From Ectobius pallidus (taxonomy: Eukaryota > Arthropoda > Insecta > Blattodea > Ectobiidae): a stretch of 64,000 nucleotides of DNA. The DNA lies in assembly GCA_964059195.1 (NCBI GenBank), contig CAXKWD010000015.1, positions 806,001 through 870,000 of the forward strand, written 5' to 3'. The stretch's first letter is position 1, and each line of letters opens with the position of its first letter. This document shows, one piece after another, positions 1 through 10,200 of this stretch. Under the pieces are notes generated by a model that saw only the letters and a program-made list of their open reading frames with translations, was not told where the DNA came from and ran no database searches. Made by a program: the position numbers and the translations under genes.

Positions 1-15
1 TTGACCGAAATTGAC

Positions 16-64
16 ATTGCTACGCAACAGTATCTTTTTTTAAAAGCTTTTAATAGGTAGCAAT
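16..64. repeat. Inverted repeat ATTGCTAC / GTAGCAAT, first of about two per monomer
   Basis: ATTGCTAC at 16-23 is exactly complementary to GTAGCAAT at 57-64, with a 33-base loop. The same pair occurs in X-A and X-B of most monomers. In monomers whose left arm reads CATAGCTACG or CATATCTCCG the stem is weakened or lost, so it is not under uniform constraint. The right arm is in effect an inverted copy of the start of the elementary unit. Confidence 0.7.
40..53. repeat. Perfect 14-bp palindrome with HindIII site, once per monomer
   Basis: TTAAAAGCTTTTAA is identical to its reverse complement and carries AAGCTT. It recurs in X-A of nearly every monomer (for example 5819-5832) and lies inside the ATTGCTAC/GTAGCAAT inverted repeat. 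X-B has a degenerate form with AAAAGTTTATAA. One copy near 30,600 reads GCTTTTGATAGG and loses the dyad. A HindIII digest should therefore give a ladder at multiples of about 826 bp. Confidence 0.85.
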
Positions 65-1392
65 ATTATGTTTAAGAATGACATTGCTAAGCAACAGATC
101 TTTTTGATGACTTTGCTAGGCAACAGTTTCCGGTTTAGACTGGCATGGCTAGGCAAAACTTTCGTGATAGAAAAATTACATTGTTAGGCAGACAAATAGT
201 ATTTAAAAATTACATTGCTAGGAAAAAGTTTCGTCTTCGAATAATGCATTGAAATGTAAAAGTTTGGTGTCTGAAATTGACATTGCTACGCAACAGGATA
301 TATTTTAAAAGTTTATAATAGGTAGCAATATTGTGTTTATAAATGACATTGTTAAGAAAAGTTATTTTTTATGACATTGCTAGGCAACAGTTTCCGGTTT
401 AAAATGGCATTGCTAGGCAACACTTTCGTGTTAAAACTCATTGCTAGGCAACAGTATTCTTTCTATTCAAGCAAAATTTACAACCCATGTTTTGCCATTA
501 GCATTTCACCGATATTTTCATTGTATGTATTGATCATGGAGGCATTAAAAACTATTCCTTATAGATGACATTGCTAGGCAACCGTTTCGTATTTGGAGAT
601 GGCATTGCTAAGCTACAGTTTCTTGTTCAAAATGTCAATGCTAAGCAACAGTCAGGTGTTTTAAAAACTTCATTGCTAAGCAACAGTTTCCGGTTTAGAC
701 TGGCATCGCTAGGCAACACTTTTGTGATAGAAAAAATTTAATTGTTGGCAGCCAAATTGTCTTTAAAAGTTACATTGCTAGGAAAAGTTACGACTTTGAA
801 AAATGCATTGAAAGGTAAAGGTTTTTTGTCCGAAATTGACATTGCTACGCAACAGTATCTTTTTTTAAAAGCTTTTAATAGGTAGCAATATTATGTTTAA
901 GAATGACATTGCTAAGCAACAGATCTTTTTGATGACTTTGCTAGGCAACAGTTTCCGGTTTAGACTGGCATGGCTAGGCAAAACTTTCGTGATAGAAAAA
1001 TTACATTGTTAGGCAGCCAAATTGTATTTAAAAATTACATTGCTAGGAAAAAGTTTCACTTTGAAAAATGCATTGAAATGTAAAAGTTTTGTGTCTGAAA
1101 TTGACATTGCTACGCAACAGTATATTTTTTTAAAAGTTTATAATAGGTAGCAATATTGTGTTTAAAAATGACATTGCTAAGCAACAGTTCTTTTTGACGA
1201 CATTGCTAGGCAACAGTTCCCGGTTTAAAATGGCATTGCTAGGCAACACTTTCGTGTTTTAAAACTCATTGCTAGGCAACAGTATTCTTTCTGTTCAAGC
1301 AAAATTTACAACCCATGTTTTGCCATTAGCATTTCACCGATATTTTCAGTGTATGTATTGATCATTGAGGGATTAAAAACTATTCCTTATAG

Positions 1393-2217
1393 ATGACATT
1401 GCTAGGCAACAGTTTCGTATTTGGAGATGGCATTGCTAAGCTACAGTTTCTTGTTCAAGATGTCAATGCTAAGCAACAGTCAGGTTTTTTAAAAACATCA
1501 TTGCTAAGCAACAGTTTCCGGTTTAGACTGGCATCGCTAGGCAACACTTTTGTGATAGAAAAATCTAATTGTTAGGCAGCCAAATTGTCTTTAAAAGTTA
1601 CATTGCTAGGAAAAGTTACGACTTTGAAAAATGCATTGAAAGGTAAAGGATTTTTGGCAGAAATTGACATTGCTACGCAACAGTATCTTTTTTTAAAAGC
1701 TTTTAATAGGTAGCAATATTATGATTAAAAATGACATTGCTAAGCAACAGATCTTTTTGATGACATTGCTAGGCAACAGTTTCCGGTTTAGACTGGCATG
1801 GCTAGGCAAAACTTTCGTGATAGAAAAATTACATTGTTAGGCAGCCAAATAGTATTTAAAAATTACATTGCTAGGAAAAAGTTTCGTCTTTGAATAATGC
1901 ATTGAAATGTAAAAGTTTGGTGTCTGAAATTGACATAGCTACGCAACAGTATATATTTTAAAAGTTTATAATAGGTAGCAATATTGTGTTTATAAATGAC
2001 ATTGCTAAGAAAAGTTATTTTATATGACATTGCTAGGCAACAGTTTCCGGTTTAAAATGGCATTGCTAGGCAACACTTTCGTGTTAAAACTCATTGCTAG
2101 GCAACAGTATTCTTTCTATTCAAGCAAAATGTACAACCCATGTTTTGCCTTTAGCATTTCACCGATATTTTCATTGTATGTATTGATCATTGAGGGATTA
2201 AAAACTATTCCTTATAG
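1393..2217 (+). repeat. Monomer present in copy 1 but missing from copy 2
   Basis: This beta monomer carries TTCAAGATGTC and a private CAGTCAGGTTTTTT. In copy 2 the left flank of this monomer (beta, TCAGTGTATG) is joined directly to the right part of its neighbour (CATTCCTAGG, TTCAAAATGTC) at anchor 16,258. The joint lies between 16,215 and 16,266. Loss by exchange between adjacent monomers explains the 825-bp change in offset; gain in copy 1 is equally possible. Confidence 0.7.
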
Positions 2218-3871
2218 ATGACATTCCTAGGCAACAGTTTCGTATTTGGAGATGGCATTGCTAAGCTACAGTTTCTTGTTCAAAATGTCAATGCTAAGCA
2301 ACAGTCAGGTGTTTTAAAAACTTCATTGCTAAGCAACAGTTTCCGGTTTAGACTGGCATCGCTAGGCAACACTTTTGTGATAGAAAAATTTAATTGTTGG
2401 CAGCCAAATTGTCTTTAAAAGTTACATTGCTAGGAAAAGTTACGACTTTGAAAAATGCATTGAAAGGTAAAGGTTTTTTGACCGAAATTGACATTGCTAC
2501 GCAACAGTATCTTTTTTTAAAAGCTTTTAATAGGTAGCAATATTATGTTTAAGAATGACATTGCTAAGCAACAGATCTTTTTGATGACTTTGCTAGGCAA
2601 CAGTTTCCGGTTTAGACTGGCATGGCTAGGCAAAACTTTCGTGATAGAAAAATTACATTGTTAGGCAGCCAAATTGTATTTAAAAGTTACATTGCTAGGA
2701 AAAGTTACGACTTTGAAAAATGCATTGAAATGTAAAAGTTTTGTGTCTGAAATTGACATTGCTACGCAACAGTATATTTTTTTAAAAGTTTATATTAGGT
2801 AGCAATATTGTGTTTAAAAATGACATTGCTAAGCAACAGTTCTTTTTGACGACATTGCTAGGCAACAGTTCCCGGTTTAAAATGGCATTGCCAGGCAACA
2901 CTTTCGTGTTTTAAAACTCATTGCTAGGCAACAGTATTCTTTCTATTCAAGCAAAATGTACAACCCATGTTTTGCCATTAGCATTTCACCGATATTTTCA
3001 TTGTATGTATTGATCATTGAGGGATTAAAAACTATTCCTTATAGATGACATTCCTAGGCAACAGTTTCGTATTTGGAGATGGCATTGCTAAGCTACAGTT
3101 TCTTGTTCAAAATGTCAATGCTAAGCAACAGTCAGGTGTTTTAAAAACTTCATTGCTAAGCAACAGTTTCCGGTTTAGACTGGCATCGCTAGGCAACACT
3201 TTTGTGATAGAAAAATTTAATTGTTGGCAGCCAAATTGTCTTTAAAAGTTACATTGCTAGGAAAAGTTACGACTTTGAAAAATGCATTGAAAGGTAAAGG
3301 TTTTTTGACCGAAATTGACATTGCTACGCAACAGTATCTTTTTTTAAAAGCTTTTAATAGGTAGCAATATTATGTTTAAGAATGACATTGCTAAGCAACA
3401 GATCTTTTTGATGACTTTGCTAGGCAACAGTTTCCGGTTTAGACTGGCATGGCTAGGCAAAACTTTCGTGATAGAAAAATTACATTGTTAGGCAGCCAAA
3501 TTGTATTTAAAAGTTACATTGCTAGGAAAAGTTACGACTTTGAAAAATGCATTGAAATGTAAAAGTTTTGTGTCTGAAATTGACATTGCTACGCAACAGT
3601 ATATTTTTTTAAAAGTTTATATTAGGTAGCAATATTGTGTTTAAAAATGACATTGCTAAGCAACAGTTCTTTTTGACGACATTGCTAGGCAACAGTTCCC
3701 GGTTTAAAATGGCATTGCCAGGCAACACTTTCGTGTTTTAAAACTCATTGCTAGGCAACAGTATTCTTTCTATTCAAGCAAAATTTACAACCCATGTTTT
3801 GCCATTACCATTTCACCGATATTTTCATTGTATGTATTGATCATTGAGGGATTAAAAACTATTCCTTATAG

Positions 3872-4696
3872 ATGACATTGCTAGGCAACAGTTTCGTATT
3901 TGGAGATGGCATTGCTAAGCTACAGTTCCTTGTTCAAAATGTCAATGCTAAGCAACAGTCAGGTGTTTTAAAAACTTCATTGCTAAGCAACAGTTTCCGG
4001 TTTAGACTGGCATCGCTAGGCAACACTTTTGTGATAGAAAAATCTAATTGTTAGGCAGCCAAATTGTCTTTAAAAGTTACATTGCTAGGAAAAGTTACGA
4101 CTTTGAAAAATGCATTGAAAGGTAAAGGATTTTTGGCAGAAATTGACATTGCTACGCAACAGTATCTGTTTTTAAAAGCTTTTAATAGGTAGCAATATTA
4201 TGTTTAAAAATGACATTGCTAAGCAACAGATCTTTTTGATGACATTGCTAGGCAACAGTTTCCGGTTTAGACTGGCATGGCTAGGCAAAACTTTCGTGAT
4301 AGAAAAATTACATTGTTAGGCAGCCAAATTGTATTTAAAAATTACATTGCTAGGAAAAAGTTTCACTTTGAAAAATGCATTGAAATGTAAAAGTTTTGTG
4401 TCTGAAATTGACATTGCTACGCAACAGTATATTTTTTTAAAAGTTTATAATATGTAGCAATATTGTGTTTATAAATGACATTGCTAAGAAAAGTTATTTT
4501 TTATGACATTGCTAGGCAACAGTTTCCGGTTTAAAATGGCATTGCTAGGCAACACTTTCGTGTTAAAACTCATTGCTAGGCAACAGTATTCTTTCTATTC
4601 AAGCAAAATTTACAACCCATGTTTTGCCATTAGCATTTCACCGATATTTTCATTGTATGTATTGATCATTGAGGGATTAAAAACTGTTCCTTATAG
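3872..4696 (+). repeat. Second monomer missing from copy 2
   Basis: This monomer has a beta left part, TTCCTTGTTC after the anchor and AAAAATCTAATT. In copy 2, anchor 17,912 has the same beta left part (GTGTTTTAAAAC, AAAATTTAC) but then the ACTGTTCC, CATTCCTAGG and GAAAGATCTAATT marks of monomer 4697. The joint lies between about 17,786 and 17,901. The private CCATTACC at about 3805 is absent from copy 2. Confidence 0.7.
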
Positions 4697-6453
4697 ATGA
4701 CATTCCTAGGCAACAGTTTCGTATTTGGAGATGGCATTGCTAAGCTACAGTTTCTTGTTCAAAATGTCAATGCTAAGCAACAGTCAGGTGTTTTAAAAAC
4801 ATCATTGCTAAGCAACAGTTTCCGGTTTAGACTGGCATCGCTAGGCAACACTTTTGTGATAGAAAGATCTAATTGTTAGGCAGCCAAATTGTCTTTAAAA
4901 GTTACATTGCTAGGAAAAGTTACGACTTTGAAAAATGCATTGAAAGGTAAAGGATTTTTGGCAGAAATTGACATTGCTACGCAACAGTATCTTTTTTAAA
5001 AGCTTTTAATAGGTAGCAATATTATGATTAAAAATGACATTGCTAAGCAACAGATCTTTTTGATGACATTGCTAGGCAACAGTTTCCGGTTTAGACTGGC
5101 ATGGCTAGGCAAAACTTTCGTGATAGAAAAATTACATTGTTAGGCAGCCAAATAGTATTTAAAAATTACATTGCTAGGAAAAAGTTTCGTCTTTGAATAA
5201 TGCATTGAAATGTAAAAGTTTGGTGTCTGAAATTTACATAGCTACGCAACAGTATATATTTTAAAAGTTTATAATAGGTAGCAATATTGTGTTTATAAAT
5301 GACATTGCTAAGAAAAGTTATTTTATATGACATTGCTAGGCAACAGTTTCCGGTTTAAAATGGCATTGCTAGGCAACACTTTCGTGTTAAAACTCATTGC
5401 TAGGCAACAGTATTCTTTCTATTCAAGCAAAATGTACAACCCATGTTTTGCCATTAGCATTTCACCGATATTTTCATTGTATGTATTCATCATTGAGGGA
5501 TTAAAAACTATTCCTTATAGATGACATTCCTAGGCAACAGTTTCGTATTTGGAGATGGCATTGCTAAGCTACAGTTTCTTGTTCAAAATGTCAATGCTAA
5601 GCAACAGTCAGGTGTTTTAAAAACTTCATTGCTAAGCAACAGTTTCCGGTTTAGACTGGCATCGCTAGGCAACACTTTTGTGATAGAAAAATTTAATTGT
5701 TGGCAGCCAAATTGTCTTTAAAAGTTACATTGCTAGGAAAAGTTACGACTTTGAAAAATGCATTGAAAGGTAAAGGTTTTTTGACCGAAATTGACATTGC
5801 TACGCAACAGTATCTTTTTTTAAAAGCTTTTAATAGGTAGCAATATTATGTTTAAGAATGACATTGCTAAGCAACAGATCTTTTTGATGACTTTGCTAGG
5901 CAACAGTTTCCGGTTTAGACTGGCATGGCTAGGCAAAACTTTCGTGATAGAAAAATTACATTGTTAGGCAGCCAAATTGTATTTAAAAGTTACATTGCTA
6001 GGAAAAGTTACGACTTTGAAAAATGCATTGAAATGTAAAAGTTTTGTGTCTGAAATTGACATTGCTACGCAACAGTATATTTTTTTAAAAGTTTATATTA
6101 GGTAGCAATATTGTGTTTAAAAATGACATTGCTAAGCAACAGTTCTTTTTGACGACATTGCTAGGCAACAGTTCCCGGTTTAAAATGGCATTGCCAGGCA
6201 ACACTTTCGTGTTTTAAAACTCATTGCTAGGCAACAGTATTCTTTCTATTCAAGCAAAATTTACAACCCATGTTTTGCCATTAGCATTTCACCGATATTT
6301 TCATTGTATGTATTGATCATTGAGGGATTAAAAACTATTCCTTATAGATGACATTGCTAGGCAACAGTTTCGTATTTGGAGATGGCATTGCTAAGCTACA
6401 GTTCCTTGTTCAAAATGTCAATGCTAAGCAACAGTCAGGTGTTTTAAAAACTT

Positions 6454-6718
6454 CATTGCTAAGCAACAGTTTCCGGTTTAGACTGGCATCGCTAGGCAAC
6501 ACTTTTGTGATAGAAAAATCTAATTGTTAGGCAGCCAAATTGTCTTTAAAAGTTACATTGCTAGGAAAAGTTACGACTTTGAAAAATGCATTGAAAGGTA
6601 AAGGATTTTTGGCAGAAATTGACATTGCTACGCAACAGTATCTGTTTTTAAAAGCTTTTAATAGGTAGCAATATTATGTTTAAAAATGACATTGCTAAGC
6701 AACAGATCTTTTTGATGA
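6454..6718 (+). repeat. Subrepeat X-A (265 bp, eight units)
   Basis: X-A begins CATTGCTAAGCAACAGTTTC and ends where X-B begins with the same motif. It shares its full unit order with X-B: the TTTCCGGTTTAGACTGGCAT unit, a GCTAGGCAA unit, a TGTTAGGCAGCC unit, a GCTAGGAAAA unit, an AATGCATTGAAA unit (NsiI site) and a GCTACGCAACAG unit. Marks that separate it from X-B are GCATCGCTAGG, GTCTTTAAAAG, GAAAGGTAAAGG, the palindrome TTAAAAGCTTTTAA and CAACAGATCTTTTTGATGAC (BglII site). Confidence 0.9.
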
Positions 6719-6751
6719 CATTGCTAGGCAACAGTTTCCGGTTTAGACTGG
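6719..6751 (+). repeat. Elementary 33-bp unit (best-preserved example)
   Basis: The unit starts CATTGCTAGGCAACAGTTT and continues with a variable 14-base tail. The first 16-19 bases are shared by about a dozen units per monomer, while tails differ between unit positions but are constant at a given position from monomer to monomer. The core TTGC-TAG-GCAA is an interrupted palindrome; the middle triplet is TAG, TAA or TAC at different unit positions while the TTGC and GCAA arms are kept. This is probably the founding repeat of the family. Confidence 0.85.
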
Positions 6752-6982
6752 CATGGCTAGGCAAAACTTTCGTGATAGAAAAATTACATTGTTAGGCAGC
6801 CAAATTGTATTTAAAAATTACATTGCTAGGAAAAAGTTTCACTTTGAAAAATGCATTGAAATGTAAAAGTTTTGTGTCTGAAATTGACATTGCTACGCAA
6901 CAGTATATATTTTTAAAAGTTTATAATATGTAGCAATATTGTGTTTATAAATGACATTGCTAAGAAAAGTTATTTTTTATGA
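6719..6982 (+). repeat. Subrepeat X-B (264 bp, eight units)
   Basis: X-B is the tandem neighbour and diverged duplicate of X-A. Its own marks are GCATGGCTAGG, TGTATTTAAAA, GAAATGTAAAAG and AGTTTATAAT in place of AGCTTTTAAT. The last unit has two versions: CATTGCTAAGAAAAG followed by TTATTTTTTATGA (alpha monomers, as here) or CATTGCTAAGCAACAGTTC followed by TTTTTGACGA (beta monomers). X-A and X-B differ from each other far more than X-A copies differ between monomers, so the X duplication predates the spread of the 826-bp monomer. Confidence 0.9.
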
Positions 6983-7278
6983 CATTGCTAGGCAACAGTT
7001 TCCGGTTTAAAATGGCATTGCTAGGCAACACTTTCGTGTTAAAACTCATTGCTAGGCAACAGTATTCTTTCTATTCAAGCAAAATTTACAACCCATGTTT
7101 TGCCATTAGCATTTCACCGATATTTTCATTGTATGTATTGATCATTGAGGGATTAAAAACTATTCCTTATAGATGACATTCCTAGGCAACAGTTTCGTAT
7201 TTGGAGATGGCATTACTAAGCTACAGTTTCTTGTTCAAAATGTCAATGCTAAGCAACAGTCAGGTGTTTTAAAAACTT
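6983..7278 (+). repeat. Segment C (296 bp, nine units), spans the monomer anchor
   Basis: Segment C begins with a unit very like the first unit of X (CATTGCTAGGCAACAGTTTC), then a GCAACACTTTCGTG unit, four strongly decayed units, and three units ending at the next X-A. It contains the anchor ATGACATTCCTAGGC at 7173. In alpha monomers the second unit reads GTGTTAAAACTC; in beta monomers it reads GTGTTTTAAAACTC, and this changes reading frame. Its 296 bp are close to 9 x 33, so it may be a third, expanded and diverged X-like block rather than foreign DNA. Confidence 0.85.
7047..7176 (+). repeat. Diverged core of segment C (130 bp, four decayed units)
   Basis: This is the only part of the monomer in which the CATTGCTAGG motif largely disappears. 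Unit starts at 7047, 7080, 7110 and 7143 still fall at 33, 30, 33 and 34 bp, which suggests common descent. It includes CATTTCACCGATATTTTC, GTATTGATCATTGAGGG (BclI site) and ACTATTCCTTATAG. It is as well conserved between monomers as the rest. The main differences are AAAATTTAC/AAAATGTAC, TCATTGTATG/TCAGTGTATG, ATCATTGAGGG/ATCATGGAGG(C/G) and ACTATTCC/ACTGTTCC; these are the best class markers. Confidence 0.75.
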
Positions 7279-10200
7279 CATTGCTAAGAAACAGTTTCCG
7301 GTTTAGACTGGCATCGCTAGGCAACACTTTTGTGATAGAAAAATTTAAATGTTGGCAGCCAAATTGTCTTTAAAAGTTACATTGCTAGGAAAACTTACGA
7401 CTTTGAAAAATGCATTGAAAGGTAAAGGTTTTTTGTCCGAAATTGACATTGCTACGCAACAGTATCTTTTTTTAAAAGCTTTTAATAGGTAGCAATATTA
7501 TGTTTAAGAATGACATTGCTAAGCAACAGATCTTTTTGATGACCTTGCTAGGCAACAGTTTCCGGTTTAGACTGGCATGGCTAGGCAAAACTTTCGTGAT
7601 AGAAAAATTACATTGTTAGGCAGACAAATAGTATTTAAAAATTACATTGCTAGGAAAAAGTTTCGTCTTCGAATAATGCATTGAAATGTAAAAGTTTGGT
7701 GTCTGAAATTGACATTGCTACGCAACAGGATATATTTTAAAAGTTTATAATAGGTAGCAATATTGTGTTTATAAATGACATTGCTAAGAAAAGTTATTTT
7801 TTATGACATTGCTAGGCAACAGTTTCCGGTTTAAAATGGCATTGCTAGGCAACACTTTCGTGTTAAAACTCATTGCTAGGCAACAGTATTCTTTCTATTC
7901 AAGCAAAATTTACAACCCATGTTTTGCCATTAGCATTTCACCGATATTTTCATTGTATGTATTGATCATGGAGGCATTAAAAACTATTCCTTATAGATGA
8001 CATTGCTAGGCAACCGTTTCGTATTTGGAGATGGCATTGCTAAGCTACAGTTTCTTGTTCAAAATGTCAATGCTAAGCAACAGTCAGGTGTTTTAAAAAC
8101 TTCATTGCTAAGCAATAGTTTCCGGTTTAGACTGGCATCGCTAGGCAACACTTTTGTGATAGAAAAAATTTAATTGTTGGCAGCCAAATTGTCTTTAAAA
8201 GTTACATTGCTAGGAAAAGTTACGACTTTGAAAAATGCATTGAAAGGTAAAGGTTTTTTGTCCGAAATTGACATTGCTACGCAACAGTATCTTTTTTTAA
8301 AAGCTTTTAATAGGTAGCAATATTATGTTTAAGAATGACATTGCTAAGCAACAGATCTTTTTGATGACTTTGCTAGACAACAGTTTCCGGTTTAGACTGG
8401 CATGGCTAGGCAAAACTTTCGTGATAGAAAAATTACATTGTTAGGCAGCCAAATTGTATTTAAAAATTACATTGCTAGGAAAAAGTTTCACTTTGAAAAA
8501 TTCATTGAAATGTAAAAGTTTTGTGTCTGAAATTGACATTGCTACGCAACAGTATATTTTTTTAAAAGTTTATAATAGGTAGCAATATTGTGTTTAAAAA
8601 TGACATTGCTAAGCAACAGTTCTTTTTGACGACATTGCTAGGCAACAGTTCCCGGTTTAAAATGGCATTGCTAGGCAACACTTTCGTGTTTTAAAACTCA
8701 TTGCTAGGCAACAGTATTCTTTCTGTTCAAGCAAAATTTACAACCCATGTTTTGCCATTAGCATTTCACCGATATTTTCATTGTATGTATTGATCATTGA
8801 GGGATTAAAAACTATTCCTTATAGATGACATTCCTAGGCAACAGTTTCGTATTTGGAGATGGCATTACTAAGCTACAGTTTCTTGTTCAAAATGTCAATG
8901 CTAAGCAACAGTCAGGTGTTTTAAAAACTTCATTGCTAAGCAACAGTTTCCGGTTTAGACTGGCATCGCTAGGCAACACTTTTGTGATAGAAAAATTTAA
9001 ATGTTGGCAGCCAAATTGTCTTTAAAAGTTACATTGCTAGGAAAACTTACGACTTTGAAAAATGCATTGAAAGGTAAAGGTTTTTTGTCCGAAATTGACA
9101 TTGCTACGCAACAGTATCTTTTTTTAAAAGCTTTTAATAGGTAGCAATATTATGTTTAAGAATGACATTGCTAAGCAACAGATCTTTTTGATGACCTTGC
9201 TAGGCAACAGTTTCCGGTTTAGACTGGCATGGCTAGGCAAAACTTTCGTGATAGAAAAATTACATTGTTAGGCAGACAAATAGTATTTAAAAATTACATT
9301 GCTAGGAAAAAGTTTCGTCTTCGAATAATGCATTGAAATGTAAAAGTTTGGTGTCTGAAATTGACATTGCTACGCAACAGGATATATTTTAAAAGTTTAT
9401 AATAGGTAGCAATATTGTGTTTATAAATGACATTGCTAAGAAAAGTTATTTTTTATGACATTGCTAGGCAACAGTTTCCGGTTTAAAATGGCATTGCTAG
9501 GCAACACTTTCGTGTTAAAACTCATTGCTAGGCAACAGTATTCTTTCTATTCAAGCAAAATTTACAACCCATGTTTTGCCATTAGCATTTCACCGATATT
9601 TTCATTGTATGTATTGATCATGGAGGCATTAAAAACTATTCCTTATAGATGACATTGCTAGGCAACCGTTTCGTATTTGGAGATGGCATTGCTAAGCTAC
9701 AGTTTCTTGTTCAAAATGTCAATGCTAAGCAACAGTCAGGTGTTTTAAAAACTTCATTGCTAAGCAACAGTTTCCGGTTTAGACTGGCATCGCTAGGCAA
9801 CACTTTTGTGATAGAAAAAATTTAATTGTTGGCAGCCAAATTGTCTTTAAAAGTTACATTGCTAGGAAAAGTTACGACTTTGAAAAATGCATTGAAAGGT
9901 AAAGGTTTTTTGTCCGAAATTGACATTGCTACGCAACAGTATCTTTTTTTAAAAGCTTTTAATAGGTAGCAATATTATGTTTAAGAATGACATTGCTAAG
10001 CAACAGATCTTTTTGATGACTTTGCTAGACAACAGTTTCCGGTTTAGACTGGCATGGCTAGGCAAAACTTTCGTGATAGAAAAATTACATTGTTAGGCAG
10101 CCAAATTGTATTTAAAAATTACATTGCTAGGAAAAAGTTTCACTTTGAAAAATGCATTGAAATGTAAAAGTTTTGTGTCTGAAATTGACATTGCTACGCA

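Larger units (their letters stand above)
1..564 (+). repeat. Partial monomer at the left window edge
   Basis: The window opens inside X-A at TTGACCGAAATTGACATT and runs through X-B and the first part of an alpha-type segment C to the first anchor at 565. The variant GACATTGTTAAGAAAAG near 345 is shared with 15,204, placing this stretch as the counterpart of 14,866-15,429. No gene is present. Confidence 0.9.
6348..7172 (+). repeat. Reference monomer, dissected into 25 elementary units
   Basis: This 825-bp monomer resolves into 25 consecutive units of about 33 bp. Unit starts are at 6352, 6386, 6419, 6454, 6487, 6522, 6556, 6589, 6623, about 6656, 6690, 6719, 6752, 6787, 6821, 6854, 6888, about 6921, 6955, 6983, 7016, 7047, 7080, 7110 and 7143; the next monomer begins at 7177. 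Most begin CATTGCT or a one-base variant; 7080, 7110 and 7143 keep only CA or CATT; the two 'about' units are hardly recognisable and are placed by spacing. Spacings run 28-35 bp and sum to 825, which is 25 x 33. Order: three units of segment C, eight of X-A, eight of X-B, six of segment C. Confidence 0.9.
4697..9648 (+). repeat. 6-mer HOR, single copy in super-repeat copy 1 (4952 bp)
   Basis: Six monomers (4697, 5521, 6348, 7173, 7997, 8825) form the block that is present twice in super-repeat copy 2. Order of marks: GAAAGATCT; CATTCCTAGG; TTCCTTGTTC; GGCATTACTAAGC; GGCAACCG; GGCATTACTAAGC. The distance 4697 to 9649 is 4952 bp, the same as the period of the tandem duplication at 17,912-27,815. 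Private differences include CTAAGAAACAG near 7286 and AGCAATAGTTTCC near 8113. Confidence 0.85.

Noticed and set aside
4697..4700. ATGA stop/start overlaps between consecutive open frames, as translational coupling
   Set aside because: The overlap is one fixed point in segment C repeated by the satellite; neither frame is credible as coding and the setting is not bacterial.
6752..6786. CENP-B box candidate at TTTCGTGATAGA and TTTCGTGTTAAAA
   Set aside because: Both fit the first half of the known pattern (TTCGNNNNA) but lack the CGGG second half. TTTCCGG and TTTCGGG elsewhere are not in the right register.
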